From positions 62,001-126,000 of the forward strand of contig JAIBCL010000006.1 in assembly GCA_019694165.1 (NCBI GenBank): a stretch of 64,000 bases of DNA. Reading direction: 5' to 3'. Positions 32,401 to 40,511 of this stretch are shown piece by piece. Positions within the stretch are counted from its first letter, which is position 1. Every line of letters begins with the position of its first letter. Below the pieces are notes generated by a model. That model ran no database searches and was not told the origin of the DNA. It was given only the letters and a program-made list of their open reading frames with translations. The DNA is from Verrucomicrobiaceae bacterium. Its GTDB lineage: Bacteria; Verrucomicrobiota; Verrucomicrobiia; Verrucomicrobiales; Verrucomicrobiaceae. The position numbers and the translations under genes were made by a program.

Positions 32401-35400
32401 AGCGGTCGCCGTGCCGCCTGTCACCGCATAGGCCACTGATACCGCGGCTGCGGCTGGCGAGGAGAGGCTCACCTCCACATTCACCGTGCCGGCGCTCTCA
32501 GCCACAGTCCTCGTCACGGCGGCAAATCCGACATAGGGCATGGCCGGCGGATTGTCGTCGTCGAGGATCGTGTAGCCGTAGAAGGCACCGGTCGCAGAGA
32601 TGCCGGCGCCGGCCGCATTCGAGAGCTGGATCGTCACCAGATTGTCCGGCTCATCGACGGCGTCGTTCACGACGGAGAGCGTGATGTTCTTCGATGTCTC
32701 ACCCGGGAGGAAGGTAAGCCTGCCCGGTGCCAGGGAGAAATCGACACCGCTGCCGAAGGCAGATGTCGCACTCTGTGCCCGGGCGCGCTGCTCGATGCTC
32801 TGAGACTTCACGTAGCCTGCATACATGGATCGCGAGTAACCATCGCGCGTCTGGCGCATCATGACGCCGGCTTGTGCTCCATTGGCCGTGCTCGTGCCGA
32901 TCACATTGAGCGAAGTGACGCGTGCGACGAGCGTGAAATCTCCGGTGATCGACGTGGCGGCGAAGTGGCCTTCATCGCTGCTGCCGCCGATGCCTGCGCC
33001 ACTGCCGCTCAGCGTCCACACGTTGCTGGCGACGCTTTCCGTGCCCTGTTCATTGACGAATCCCACCGTGCGTCCGGCGAGATTTGTCACCGGTGAGCCA
33101 TCGAGCGTCACGTTTTCGAAGGTCGCTGTCGCGATGTCACCATCGCTCCCGCCAGAGACGACAAGACCCGCGAGCACGGAAGGCCCGCATGCCGTCGTCT
33201 GCGACGGACCGGTGCTGATCCATGTCACATTGTCCCGCGAGAACGCCGTGGAAAAAACATCGCCGCTGCGAGTGAGGCGGAACCACATGGGAAGTGAGTT
33301 TGGCGTGATGACAGCCGGTGTATTCGAGCTGCCGTTCGTCGTCGTGCGATTCATCGTGTAGATCTGATTCATCGCGGCTCCATTCAGCAGCGTGGCCGCA
33401 TAGACGGAACCCTGCGCGGTGCTGGAGCGAAGACTCACCCCTACACGCGCAGCAGCGTTCGTGCTGCCGAGCGTGAGCACGCGAGCGGTGACGGTGCAGT
33501 TGGCCGAATTCGAGACCGGCACATAGACGAAGCGGAAGTTGTCGGACGTGGAATTGGTCGTCATGCCAGTCCCCGTGGTCGTGAAGGTGTAAACGCCGGA
33601 CGAGAGAGAATGCGTGCCGCCATAGGAGTTTCCAAGAGCGGCAAACGTCTCGGCGCCCGTGCTGCCGCCCGCCGACAATCCGGTCACTGAGAAATTGTCC
33701 ACCGTGGCGTTGATGATCTGGACCGACGAGCCTGATCCGACCGCGATGCCTGCCAGATAGCTGGAGTTTCCCAGATTGTTCACCGTAAATGCGCCGCCCT
33801 GCTGAACCCACGTTGATCCATTGTCAGAGGTGAAGTGAGTGATCGTGGTGCCGGTTTTCACGATGCGCACCCACACCGGCGGATTCGCAGTTGTGGAGGT
33901 GTTCGTTCCGCTGACGGCGTAATCGACAGTGACCGGCGCAGCCTGCGGTGCCGAGAGCGTGACGGGAATGTTCACCGTTTCCACGCTCTCGCTGCCGGCA
34001 GACCCGGTGGAAGCAAAGCCGACCGTCGCGGTGGGCGTGTCGTTGTCGGCAATGTACATCACAGTGCCCGGGCTGCGCGAGTAGCTGCCGGATGCGAAGT
34101 CGAAGGTGATGGTCTCTGTGCCTTCGACGATGGCGTCTTCGAGAGCGCGTATGTTTAGGTCCACACCCAGCGCGCCGGCCGGAATGGTGATCGATCCCGT
34201 GAATGCAGTGACCGGGCTCCAGTTCCACGAAACGATGGAGCCACTACCGCCTACGGCCCAAGTGTCGCCTGTGCTGGAGCGCCAGATGCCGTTGAATGCC
34301 TGTGCGATGGGCAGGGCATTCGCCTGCCAGCCAGTGGCGCCGCCATCCGACGTCACTGCGGCTAATCCGGTGCCGACAGTCGCCTGCACATTGCTCGCAT
34401 CAGAGCCAGAGAGCGCCGTTACCGTGCTCGTGCTGCCGGAGAGCGTCTGCAGAGTCCACGCCGTGCCGTTCCATTTTTGAATGGTGCCGGAAGCACCTGC
34501 CGCCCAAACGGCGCTCGTGCTCGATCCCCAGATGGCGCTGAGTGTTTGCGAAGTGGCCGAAGTTTGCGCCGCCCACGAAGTGCCGTTCCAGAAACGCACG
34601 AGGCCGCTGGTTCCCACGACCCACGCATTGCTCGCATCAGACACCCACACGCCGTTCAAGGCCGATGTCGTGCCCGAGGTTTGCGCGCTCCAGCTCGTGC
34701 CGTTCCATTTCAAGATGGTGCCGACATCGCCCACGGCCCACACGCTCGTTGCGCTGTTTCCCCACACAGAGCGCAGGGTGTTTGTCGTGCCCGAGGTTTG
34801 CGCGCCCCAGCTTGTGCCATTCCATTTTCTGATCGTACCGCTCGCGCCGACGGCCCAGACATTGTTCGCGTCACTGCCCCATACGCGGAGCAAGTTCGCC
34901 GTGGTGCCGGACGACTGCGCCGTCCAGGCGGAGCCATTCCACTTCAAAATCACGCCGCCATCGCCGACGGCCCAGATGTTCGATGTGTTCAGCCCCCAAA
35001 CATCACGGAGCGTCGTCGCGATGCCGCTGGAGGGCGTGCTGAAGGCTGCGCCGTTGTCGTAGTCCACTCCGGCCGTCGCCGTGCCGCCGAGCGTGTAGTT
35101 CACGGTCAAAGCTGAGGTCGTGGCTCCTGTGCGTGAAATGTAGAAGCGTGCGGCGCTCGAGTGCGAGTTCTCCGTCACGGTGGAACTGCCGCTCGTACCG
35201 ACCTGGGTGTCCACATAGACGGTGTTCACGCTGTCATTGTCCTTGATGGACATCGTCGCGGAAGTGGTGGGCGGATAAAGCTGATACGCCGCGTCGGCTG
35301 TGAGCGTGAGCGTGAGTGTCTCGATGTCCTCGACTTCGGTGTCGTTCGTCGCGGTGATCGTCACGTCCCTCGTCACCGTGCCGTTGTTCATCGTGATCGT

Positions 35401-38400
35401 GGTGCCGGTGAGCGTGTTGTTCGTGCCGCTGACGGCGTAATCTGCGGCCGATGCGGTGCCGCTGAGCGAGTAGTTGACCGCCAGCGTGCCCGTGCCCGAT
35501 CCGCGCACGGTGATGCGGAAGTTTGCCGTGCCGCCGCCTTCCGTGGCCACACCTGTATTTACGACATCGACATACGGTTTGTCCGTGGCGACGGCGTCAT
35601 TGATCGTCACCGTGGCGCTGCCGCTGGAGCCGACGATGTAGTTTGTCGCGTTCGCGCCGAGATAGAGCACCACTTGCTCCGGCCCTTCGCCGATGGTGTC
35701 GAAGCGCGGCATGATCGTGATGCTGGCGCTCGTCTGGCCTGCGGGAATCACGATGCTGCCGGGCAGCGCCTCGTAGTCCACACCGTGTAGCGCGATGACA
35801 CCGGAACCGTAGCTGCCGGCAAAGGCATAATAGACCGTGAGGGGCGACGAGATGTCGCCGCTGCGGGTCAGCACAAAGGTCCCCGTGTCGGCCTGGGCGC
35901 TCGGCACGGTGAGGTCCTTTTCACTCGCAATGGGATCGGTCGCCGCCACCGTCACCACCTGCTGGTCGTCATCGAGAATGTCGGCCGTCGCCCGTGTAGC
36001 CGTGGGATCAATGATGTAGTCGGCGGCGCTCGTGCTCAGCGTCAGCGTTACGGTCTCGGACGATTCCGAGATGGCGTCATTGGCCGGCGTCACATTGATG
36101 ACGGACGCCGAAGCACCGGCAGGAATCGTCACCGTGCCGCTGAGCGGTGCGAAGTCCGGGCCGCTCGTCGCCGTGCCGCTCAGTGCGTAGTTCACGATGA
36201 GAGCACTCGTCGTCGCGCCGGTGCGTGAAATCGTGAAAGCCGCCGGCTGCGCTGCATTTTCCAGGGTGGAAGGCGTGGTGGCGGCCACGGAGATTTTCGG
36301 CAGGGCCGTGTCGTCATCCGTGATGGTGACCGTCGCCGCGGACGGTGATGAAACGAGATACGAGGCACCCGGGCCGAGCTGCAGCGTCACGGTTTCCGGA
36401 CCTTCGGCCGTGCTGTCCACCACCGGGGTCACGACCACATCCAGCGACTCGGCGTCCGCCGGAATGGTGAACGTACTGAATCCCTGCGAACCGGTCACAT
36501 AGTCGGGCGAGAAGGCATAGTCGGTGCCCTTCGTCGCCGTTCCTTGCGCGGTGTTCACACTGACGGCGAGAGCCTGGCTCGTATCGCCCGTGCGCGTGAT
36601 GGTGAACTTCCCGGTCGTCACGGGCGACAGCTCACTCGCCGTCGGCGTTGCAGCCGAGATGGTGACAGTGCTTTGTGCGGACGCCTCGAAATCCGCGCCG
36701 GTGAAATTCGGGCCGACCGTGATGCTGTTGTTGAACAATTCTCCAAACGAATAGCCGTAGAGCAGCGGCGTCAGCGTGTAGGTGTTCGCCGCCAGATTCG
36801 GGATCGTGTAGTAGCCGTCGGCATCCGTGACCACACCATTCGCGCCATTCGCCGTGATCACCACATCCTGCAAACCCGCGCCGAGCAGCGTGACACGGCC
36901 TGTGATCGTGTAGCGGCTGTTTCCATTGCCAACGGTGATCAATTGGTTCCGAGTGGCCGTGCCGCCCTTCATGTCGCTCACCGTGCAGGTGACGATGTAG
37001 GTGCCCGCCGTCGTGAAGGTGCGGCTCATCGTTGCTGCATTCGGCGGGACCGATTTGAAACTGGTGTCGCCGAAATTTTGCCACGAGTAGGCGAGAGTGT
37101 CTCCATCCGGATCGGTGGCCGCAGCGGTGAAGACGACCGTCGCGCCCGTCGGCACCACATCAGCAGACGCCGTCAAAGTGAGCGTGGGTTTTTGATTCGT
37201 GGGAAAGGCGCCCATGTTCACCTGTACGTCCACGTATCGCGGACTGTCGTTCACGGCCACGGTCGTCATGTGAATGCCGTTCTCGGTGTCCGAGAAAGTG
37301 CTGCCGAGCGAGATGGGCGCATCCTCCTTCGAGAATGGGGAGCCGTTCGTCGTGTCGATCAGCTGCAGATTGCCACCGCCGCCCCCCGGGAAGCGCCAGC
37401 CGAGCACGAGGCCGTTTTTCACCCACGGATTCGTTTCGAAGAGCGACTGCACCTGCCCCCAATAGGTGCGCTGTGCATCTTTGAGGATGGTCATGGCATA
37501 GCGCTTCGTCGGATCCAGGGCGCCCTGATCGAAGGCGTGTATCCGATACACGCCGCTCTCGGTCACCGGCGTGACGAAGGCGGACGGGAGCCATTTGATC
37601 TGCGACTTCGCCTGCACGTTGTAGTGGCCGTTCGGGAACGTGCCGCTCGTCCCCATGATGTCGTAGGAGTGACCGTACTCTTCATTGATGCCGTTTCCGA
37701 TGCTGCTCGAGCCGGCTGTGTTCCAGAAGTTCGCGTGCGCCAGCCCGAAGCAGTGCCCGATCTCATGCGCCCAAGTGCCCGGGCTGTCATTGCGACACCA
37801 CACGCTGCTACCACCGCCGAGTCCACCGTAGCTTTGCGGCCCGCCGCTGTGCCGCACGCCGATGCAGTCGTAGTCGTTCGAGTCAAAGCCCAGCTTGCGA
37901 GCTTCCTCGCGCGCCTCTGCGTGCTCCACGCTGGTGCCGCTGATGTCGCCGCCATTCGACGTATCGCGATTGATATACCACGCCTCATTGTGCTTCAGCT
38001 TCACCGGCGGTGTCACCACACCCGTGAGCGTGAGGCGGCCATAGGATGCCTTGGAGTAAAAATCACTCACATCACGCAGCATGGCGTACAGCGCGGCCTC
38101 CGTGCTCGGCACAGCGTTCTGATCCGCATACGTCATCGGGATCACCAGCACCTTCACCGTCCCCAGCGATGGCGCGGGAGCCGCTGGCAAAATTCCGGTG
38201 AAACCAAACGCGCCGCCACTCACGCCCTCGCCCATGATCATCGTCTGATTCTGCGTGTCGATGTGCATCGACGAGCAAAAATACACTGTCTCCGTCGCCG
38301 TCTCCACCGCCGGGGTGTCCTCCGTGATCACGTCAGTGATCGCATTCGGATCAGTGAACACCTGCTTGCCCGAAACCGGGCAAATCGTCACTGCCGGCTT

Positions 38401-39099
38401 GTCCGCCGGGGGAACTTCGCCGACTTCCAACGTGCGCGATGGCTGTTCGTTCAACGCAAGGTCGCTGTCCACCGCCACACCATTCAGCGACGCGCCCGGT
38501 GTCCACGTCACCGTTTCGAGACGCCGGCCATACACGTAGGCCCGATACGTCTTCCCATCCTTCATCTCCGTTTCGCGGAAAGTCAGCGAACCGCTCGGCA
38601 GAGGCTCGCCAGGCATTGGCACACCCTGCAGCACGCGCAACACGCCGACGCCATTCACACGCTCTTCCAGCAGCCGCAAAATGCTCCACGGCAGATTTTG
38701 CCGCACCACCATCGGCACGGCATTCTCCAATGCAGCCTTCGGATCGTCCTTGATGAGCTGCTTGAAAACGGGCCGGCGTGCCGCGGCGAGTGCGGCACCC
38801 TCGGCTTCGAGCAACGGCCGATCCTCCGGCCGCGCATCAAGATAGCGGTCCGTCCAGGAAGAGAATTCCGCCACGGCCTCGGGTGAGCTGACCGCTCTGG
38901 TGCCGGGCTTCGTCGGAGCCGCCGCCTGGCCGGGGACGTCCTTGCGGGCCGCTTGTGGCGGATTCTTCGCATCTGCCATCCGCCGCACCGACGGTGCCGG
39001 TTGCGGGTTCGCGCGCCGCCAGAGACCATGCCAGGCGGCGACGAGCAGCAGAAGAAGAAATGACGGGATGACCAAGACTAGGAGGTGACGTTGTCTCAT
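29473..39099 (-). CDS. Giant secreted Calx-beta protein with metalloprotease motif
   Basis: A 3208-residue protein, the largest gene here. It begins with a membrane-spanning signal (LLVLVIPSFLLLLLVAAWHG). A zinc-protease signature HEIGHCFGLAH lies at 445-455, followed by YDIMGTSG as a Met-turn candidate. A PKD-like domain and a CarboxypepD-type repeat (VTDADGYYTIPNLAANTYTL) come next, then about ten Calx-beta domains (motif VxVTPxxDxxxEGxETVTLTL, ending ITDDD). Two of these are split: one by a propeller of 39-residue repeats (about 1356-1620), one by about 370 residues of LamG/DUF1349-like modules (about 1740-2110). More such modules follow, and the C-terminus has a thrombospondin-3-like DPDNDGMNNLLEYALGTDP block and a beta domain. 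Likely a surface or secreted adhesin-protease; substrate unknown. Confidence 0.9.
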   Translation of the reverse strand: MRQRHLLVLVIPSFLLLLLVAAWHGLWRRANPQPAPSVRRMADAKNPPQAARKDVPGQAAAPTKPGTRAVSSPEAVAEFSSWTDRYLDARPEDRPLLEAEGAALAAARRPVFKQLIKDDPKAALENAVPMVVRQNLPWSILRLLEERVNGVGVLRVLQGVPMPGEPLPSGSLTFRETEMKDGKTYRAYVYGRRLETVTWTPGASLNGVAVDSDLALNEQPSRTLEVGEVPPADKPAVTICPVSGKQVFTDPNAITDVITEDTPAVETATETVYFCSSMHIDTQNQTMIMGEGVSGGAFGFTGILPAAPAPSLGTVKVLVIPMTYADQNAVPSTEAALYAMLRDVSDFYSKASYGRLTLTGVVTPPVKLKHNEAWYINRDTSNGGDISGTSVEHAEAREEARKLGFDSNDYDCIGVRHSGGPQSYGGLGGGSSVWCRNDSPGTWAHEIGHCFGLAHANFWNTAGSSSIGNGINEEYGHSYDIMGTSGTFPNGHYNVQAKSQIKWLPSAFVTPVTESGVYRIHAFDQGALDPTKRYAMTILKDAQRTYWGQVQSLFETNPWVKNGLVLGWRFPGGGGGNLQLIDTTNGSPFSKEDAPISLGSTFSDTENGIHMTTVAVNDSPRYVDVQVNMGAFPTNQKPTLTLTASADVVPTGATVVFTAAATDPDGDTLAYSWQNFGDTSFKSVPPNAATMSRTFTTAGTYIVTCTVSDMKGGTATRNQLITVGNGNSRYTITGRVTLLGAGLQDVVITANGANGVVTDADGYYTIPNLAANTYTLTPLLYGYSFGELFNNSITVGPNFTGADFEASAQSTVTISAATPTASELSPVTTGKFTITRTGDTSQALAVSVNTAQGTATKGTDYAFSPDYVTGSQGFSTFTIPADAESLDVVVTPVVDSTAEGPETVTLQLGPGASYLVSSPSAATVTITDDDTALPKISVAATTPSTLENAAQPAAFTISRTGATTSALIVNYALSGTATSGPDFAPLSGTVTIPAGASASVINVTPANDAISESSETVTLTLSTSAADYIIDPTATRATADILDDDQQVVTVAATDPIASEKDLTVPSAQADTGTFVLTRSGDISSPLTVYYAFAGSYGSGVIALHGVDYEALPGSIVIPAGQTSASITIMPRFDTIGEGPEQVVLYLGANATNYIVGSSGSATVTINDAVATDKPYVDVVNTGVATEGGGTANFRITVRGSGTGTLAVNYSLSGTASAADYAVSGTNNTLTGTTITMNNGTVTRDVTITATNDTEVEDIETLTLTLTADAAYQLYPPTTSATMSIKDNDSVNTVYVDTQVGTSGSSTVTENSHSSAARFYISRTGATTSALTVNYTLGGTATAGVDYDNGAAFSTPSSGIATTLRDVWGLNTSNIWAVGDGGVILKWNGSAWTAQSSGTTANLLRVWGSDANNVWAVGASGTIRKWNGTSWGAQTSGTTNTLRSVWGNSATSVWAVGDVGTILKWNGTSWSAQTSGTTSALNGVWVSDASNAWVVGTSGLVRFWNGTSWAAQTSATSQTLSAIWGSSTSAVWAAGASGTIQKWNGTAWTLQTLSGSTSTVTALSGSDASNVQATVGTGLAAVTSDGGATGWQANALPIAQAFNGIWRSSTGDTWAVGGSGSIVSWNWSPVTAFTGSITIPAGALGVDLNIRALEDAIVEGTETITFDFASGSYSRSPGTVMYIADNDTPTATVGFASTGSAGSESVETVNIPVTLSAPQAAPVTVDYAVSGTNTSTTANPPVWVRIVKTGTTITHFTSDNGSTWVQQGGAFTVNNLGNSSYLAGIAVGSGSSVQIINATVDNFSVTGLSAGGSTGAETFAALGNSYGGTHSLSSGVYTFTTTGTGMTTNSTSDNFRFVYVPVSNSANCTVTARVLTLGSTNAAARVGVSLRSSTAQGSVYAATLLNGAAMNQIYTMNRTTTNGSSNTPAVITPNSLPMWFRLTRSGDVFSTAFSRDNVTWISTGPSQTTACGPSVLAGLVVSGGSDGDIATATFENVTLDGSPVTNLAGRTVGFVNEQGTESVASNVWTLSGSGAGIGGSSDEGHFAATSITGDFTLVARVTSLNVIGTSTANGAQAGVMMRQTRDGYSRSMYAGYVKSQSIEQRARAQSATSAFGSGVDFSLAPGRLTFLPGETSKNITLSVVNDAVDEPDNLVTIQLSNAAGAGISATGAFYGYTILDDDNPPAMPYVGFAAVTRTVAESAGTVNVEVSLSSPAAAAVSVAYAVTGGTATAGGVDFTFASGTLNFAAGESVKTFPLTIVNDASVDADETIVLSLSNPVAAQFGTITDQTITITDDDLPVVTIVATDPSASEAGLDQGVFTFYRTGDTSGTLNVTYAASGTATSATDRQGVGTSVTFAAGSSTATRLVIPLNDAIGEATETTTLTLTAGAGYAIGSPSTATVFIFDDDRSIVSLVANDPTASESGGSGQFSITRTAPFDVALAVTVVVSGTATNGTDYQTIPTTVNFSSGQSSITLDVIPNNDLVTEGDEQVTLSLSSGSYDLGASWFDNVTIADNDSPPTLFINSPNSQGPLLASGNGIILSATITDDGAPAAVTQTWSLVSGPGSATIESPDAATTAVTFSAPGTYVLRITATDTQFTVSDQVTIVVGSALEASDWITQDLTPSSARRGQGLQYNGLFTVTGTGAGYASQTTDRAHVMVRQVSGDGTIIARLTSLPNSGALGGVTIRDSMARGARRAVLGFVPGSGLQFRTRTTVNTADTLVASDPAAALPLWIKLERNATTGAITAGSAPDSSGTPGTWTQLGTATTVTMDSLAEFGLTTTSNSSASTATAIFDNVSLTPSPSGPALLSDDAGTAPSAAGSGSFSAGTYTISGSPTGFYYGWQYYGDMVVTARLATFTSGAGSASGGIRIAESMESGGQIHLGRMPQSAYNGYYWTSIAGGTSGGVPSSISAGNWMKLVRRGNSVTAYRASDVSGSPGSWLQIGQPQTIIMTTPVWVGFYVDNSSGVGMNTCTFTNFSITPLNKAPIVDAGTAPSTVISTLALDGTVTDDSLPAPVSLTTQWIKTSGPAGLTFGDASLIDTNASFTVDGSYKLRLLANDGGAQSFDDVLFNGYTSAFAVWQGSQFAGGSSNPSAAMLLDPDNDGMNNLLEYALGTDPKTSAPSNVVQDTTTVSSLKYLRLTVTKNTAATDVTYEVQATGDLTNPASWTNTGLVMEMNTPTQLIVRDNVPAGPGVQRFMRVLVTR
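34240..35030 (-). repeat. 117-base tandem repeats coding a beta-propeller inside the giant gene
   Basis: A motif around GTGCCGTT recurs at 34,463, 34,580, 34,697, 34,814 and 34,931, each exactly 117 bases apart, that is 39 residues. The coded unit reads like VWGSDANNVWAVGASGTI then RKWNGTSWGAQTSGTT. Six to seven units can be followed. The fold is probably a BNR/Ycf48-like propeller. The exact period at DNA level points to recent tandem duplication or gene conversion. Confidence 0.85.
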
Positions 39100-39384
39100 G
39101 GGCGCGTTGAAAAAGGTGCAGTGGAGGCAAACGGGCCTGATTCCATCTTTTTAGAAATTCATCCGGCAAACAGGAACAGGAGTCGGACGACAGTCCGTTC
39201 AGACTCGTGACCCAGCCGCTGGTGCAAGGGATTCTGCCAAAAAGTGCTGGTTTTGACCAGCATGAAATCAGCCGGGGCAAGGTCGCGCCCCGGAACCGGC
39301 CCGAATCCGTCAATACGGCCTGGACCAGACAGGAGCAGCCGGCCTCCCTGCACCCCCGTCCGTTCATGGGTCGAAGCCCGGCGT
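39100..39384. promoter_or_regulatory. Upstream region of the giant gene
   Basis: A 285-base gap to the left of which the giant gene starts leftward at 39,099. It holds a 7-bp inverted repeat TGCTGGT (39,245-39,251) and ACCAGCA (39,256-39,262), about 145 bases upstream of the start codon, which could be a regulator site. I see no clear -35/-10 pair and no coding frame with family likeness. Confidence 0.35.
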
Positions 39385-39501
39385 TCAACGTTTCGGTCCG
39401 CCGGACAGCCGCACCAGCGTCAGCTCATGATCGGCATAGATGTTCCGGTCGAGATCGGAAAACGAGACGCCGGTTTTATGAATGATCGCCTTGAGGGCCA
39501 T
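39385..39501 (-). pseudogene. yaeQ 5' fragment, copy A
   Basis: Reads [20 protein letters not shown] then [11 protein letters not shown], matching the N-terminus of YaeQ (a small PD-(D/E)xK-fold protein of about 180 residues). The match stops there; the frame continues through eight unrelated residues to a stop at 39,385. The same 92-base stretch occurs nearly identically at 40,323-40,414 (copy B). Nothing resembling the rest of yaeQ is found nearby, so this is a broken remnant and not a working gene. Confidence 0.75.
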
Positions 39502-39530
39502 GCGTGGAGGTAGCGGCCTGAGGCAGCGTG

Positions 39531-39606
39531 GTCAAGCGGGTCAAAGGATCGTCAAGCGGTCAAGCCTTGCCTGCATCATCGTCCTCCTCCTCGCACTCGT
39601 CCTCGG
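39531..39606. repeat. TTGAC-box array with CTCCTCCTCGCACTCG core, copy 1
   Basis: Four GTCAA boxes (TTGAC on the minus strand) start at 39,531, 39,540, 39,551 and 39,559, followed at 39,581-39,606 by a 26-base core containing CTCCTCCTCGCACTCGTCC. The last three boxes have the same 11- and 8-base steps as arrays at 40,434 and 42,614, and the core recurs at 42,669 and, inverted, at 47,254. It sits 30 bases upstream of the copy A yaeQ start. Non-coding as far as I can see. Confidence 0.6.
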
Positions 39607-39621
39607 ATGCCATCCCGCGCA

Positions 39622-39927
39622 TCAGATCTCGCGCAATCGCTTCATGATCGCCTTCGGATCCTGGCGGAGATCGAACAGCGCATGAAGCACGATCCCTCGC
39701 GGCTCGCTCACATAGAACAGCCCGTAGTTCCGGTTGGACACGAGAACCCGCCGCACATTCCCTCGATGAACGACGGGGCCGATGCGTGGAAACACTTCCA
39801 GCAGGCGGACCGAAGACAGCACTTCCTCGTAGAAGCGATCACCCGTGCCTTCCTCCCATGTCTCCAGCCTTTCGTACAGACGCTGGACATCAGCCTCCGC
39901 CCCCAGGGTCCAGACTGCGGCCCTCAT
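39622..39927 (-). CDS. RelE/ParE-family toxin
   Basis: A 101-residue protein with the RelE/ParE layout: an N-terminal strand and long helix (LGAEADVQRLYERLETWEEG), RFYEEVLSSVRLLEVFPRIG, then the beta-sheet NVRRVLVSNRNYGLFYVSEP and a C-terminal segment IVLHALFDLRQDPKAI. Family members inhibit translation or gyrase. Its ATG overlaps the antitoxin stop by four bases (39,924-39,927), the usual antitoxin-first order. The pair lies between two broken yaeQ copies. Confidence 0.88.
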   Translation of the reverse strand: MRAAVWTLGAEADVQRLYERLETWEEGTGDRFYEEVLSSVRLLEVFPRIGPVVHRGNVRRVLVSNRNYGLFYVSEPRGIVLHALFDLRQDPKAIMKRLREI

Positions 39928-40160
39928 GCGCGACCGGCGGCGATGCGCTTCTTCAACTCCAGAATCCCTGCCGTCACCTCGTCCGTGGTGCGCGTGGCGT
40001 TCGGGGTTGCCTCGTGCCCGGCAAGGCGTTCATCCAGCAGCGCCGCCGTCTCTGGGCTGATGGAGCAGTCACGCGACACATCATTCATCAGCTCCCACAC
40101 GAGCCGCAGTTTTTGATCGACCGTCAGAGCACCCAGCGCGGGCATGGTTTCGAGAATCAT
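39924..40160 (-). CDS. Antitoxin of the RelE/ParE pair, addiction-module component family
   Basis: A 78-residue protein from ATG 40,160 (the upstream ATG at 40,187 only adds nine residues). It matches the short antitoxins once called putative addiction module component: LTVDQKLRLVWELMNDVS, then ISPETAALLDERLAGHEATP and a C-terminal helix VTAGILELKKRIAAGRA that would wrap the toxin. Translationally coupled to the toxin by an ATGA overlap. Confidence 0.85.
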   Translation of the reverse strand: MILETMPALGALTVDQKLRLVWELMNDVSRDCSISPETAALLDERLAGHEATPNATRTTDEVTAGILELKKRIAAGRA

Positions 40161-40240
40161 GGCGCGAAAATACGAGCCGCGAATCATTCAGACAAGCGAT
40201 TCCTCAACCCGCCTGCCAAGCTGGACCGCCCGTTCAATAT

Positions 40241-40414
40241 TTACTGCGGGGCATTCAGCCATCTTCTCCGCCAGAAAGCGGCACCGGCGCAATCTCCACG
40301 CTCCTCCGTCTCCGACGGATGCCGCGCCAGCGTCAGCTCGTGGTCGGCGTAGATGTTCCGGTCGAGATCGGAAAACGAGACGCCGGCTTTATGAATGATC
40401 GCCTTGAGGGCCAT
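40241..40414 (-). pseudogene. yaeQ 5' fragment, copy B
   Basis: Reads [20 protein letters not shown] then [19 protein letters not shown], a longer match to YaeQ than copy A, including the diagnostic RHPSETEER. After this the frame runs into unrelated residues and stops at 40,241. The expected continuation (MMxRLLAF in the family) is absent in all three frames. It lies 80 bases upstream of the antitoxin, so the toxin-antitoxin pair may have been inserted into yaeQ with duplication of its 5' end. Confidence 0.78.
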
Positions 40415-40433
40415 GGGTCAGCGGTAAAGTTCA

Positions 40434-40457
40434 GTCAAGGCGTGGTCAAACAGTCAA
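40434..40457. repeat. TTGAC-box array, copy 2
   Basis: GTCAA boxes start at 40,434, 40,445 and 40,453, the same 11- and 8-base steps as at 39,540 and 42,614. On the minus strand they read as three TTGAC boxes starting 20 bases upstream of yaeQ copy B. The following bases (GAACGGTCATCGCC) do not contain the CTCCTCCTCGC core. Confidence 0.55.
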
Positions 40458-40511
40458 GAACGGTCATCGCCGGCAGAATGCACCGTGATGGCTGCGCGTT
40501 GCGCGGAGTCT

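Noticed and set aside
34463-34940. CRISPR-like spaced repeats
   Set aside because: The 117-base period is in frame with coding sequence and represents 39-residue propeller repeats.
36544-38886. 780-residue open frame on the plus strand
   Set aside because: Antisense to the giant Calx-beta gene, Arg/His-rich and without domains.
39531-40457. CRISPR array from the GTCAA boxes
   Set aside because: The repeats are only five bases with 3-6 base spacers and there are no cas genes.
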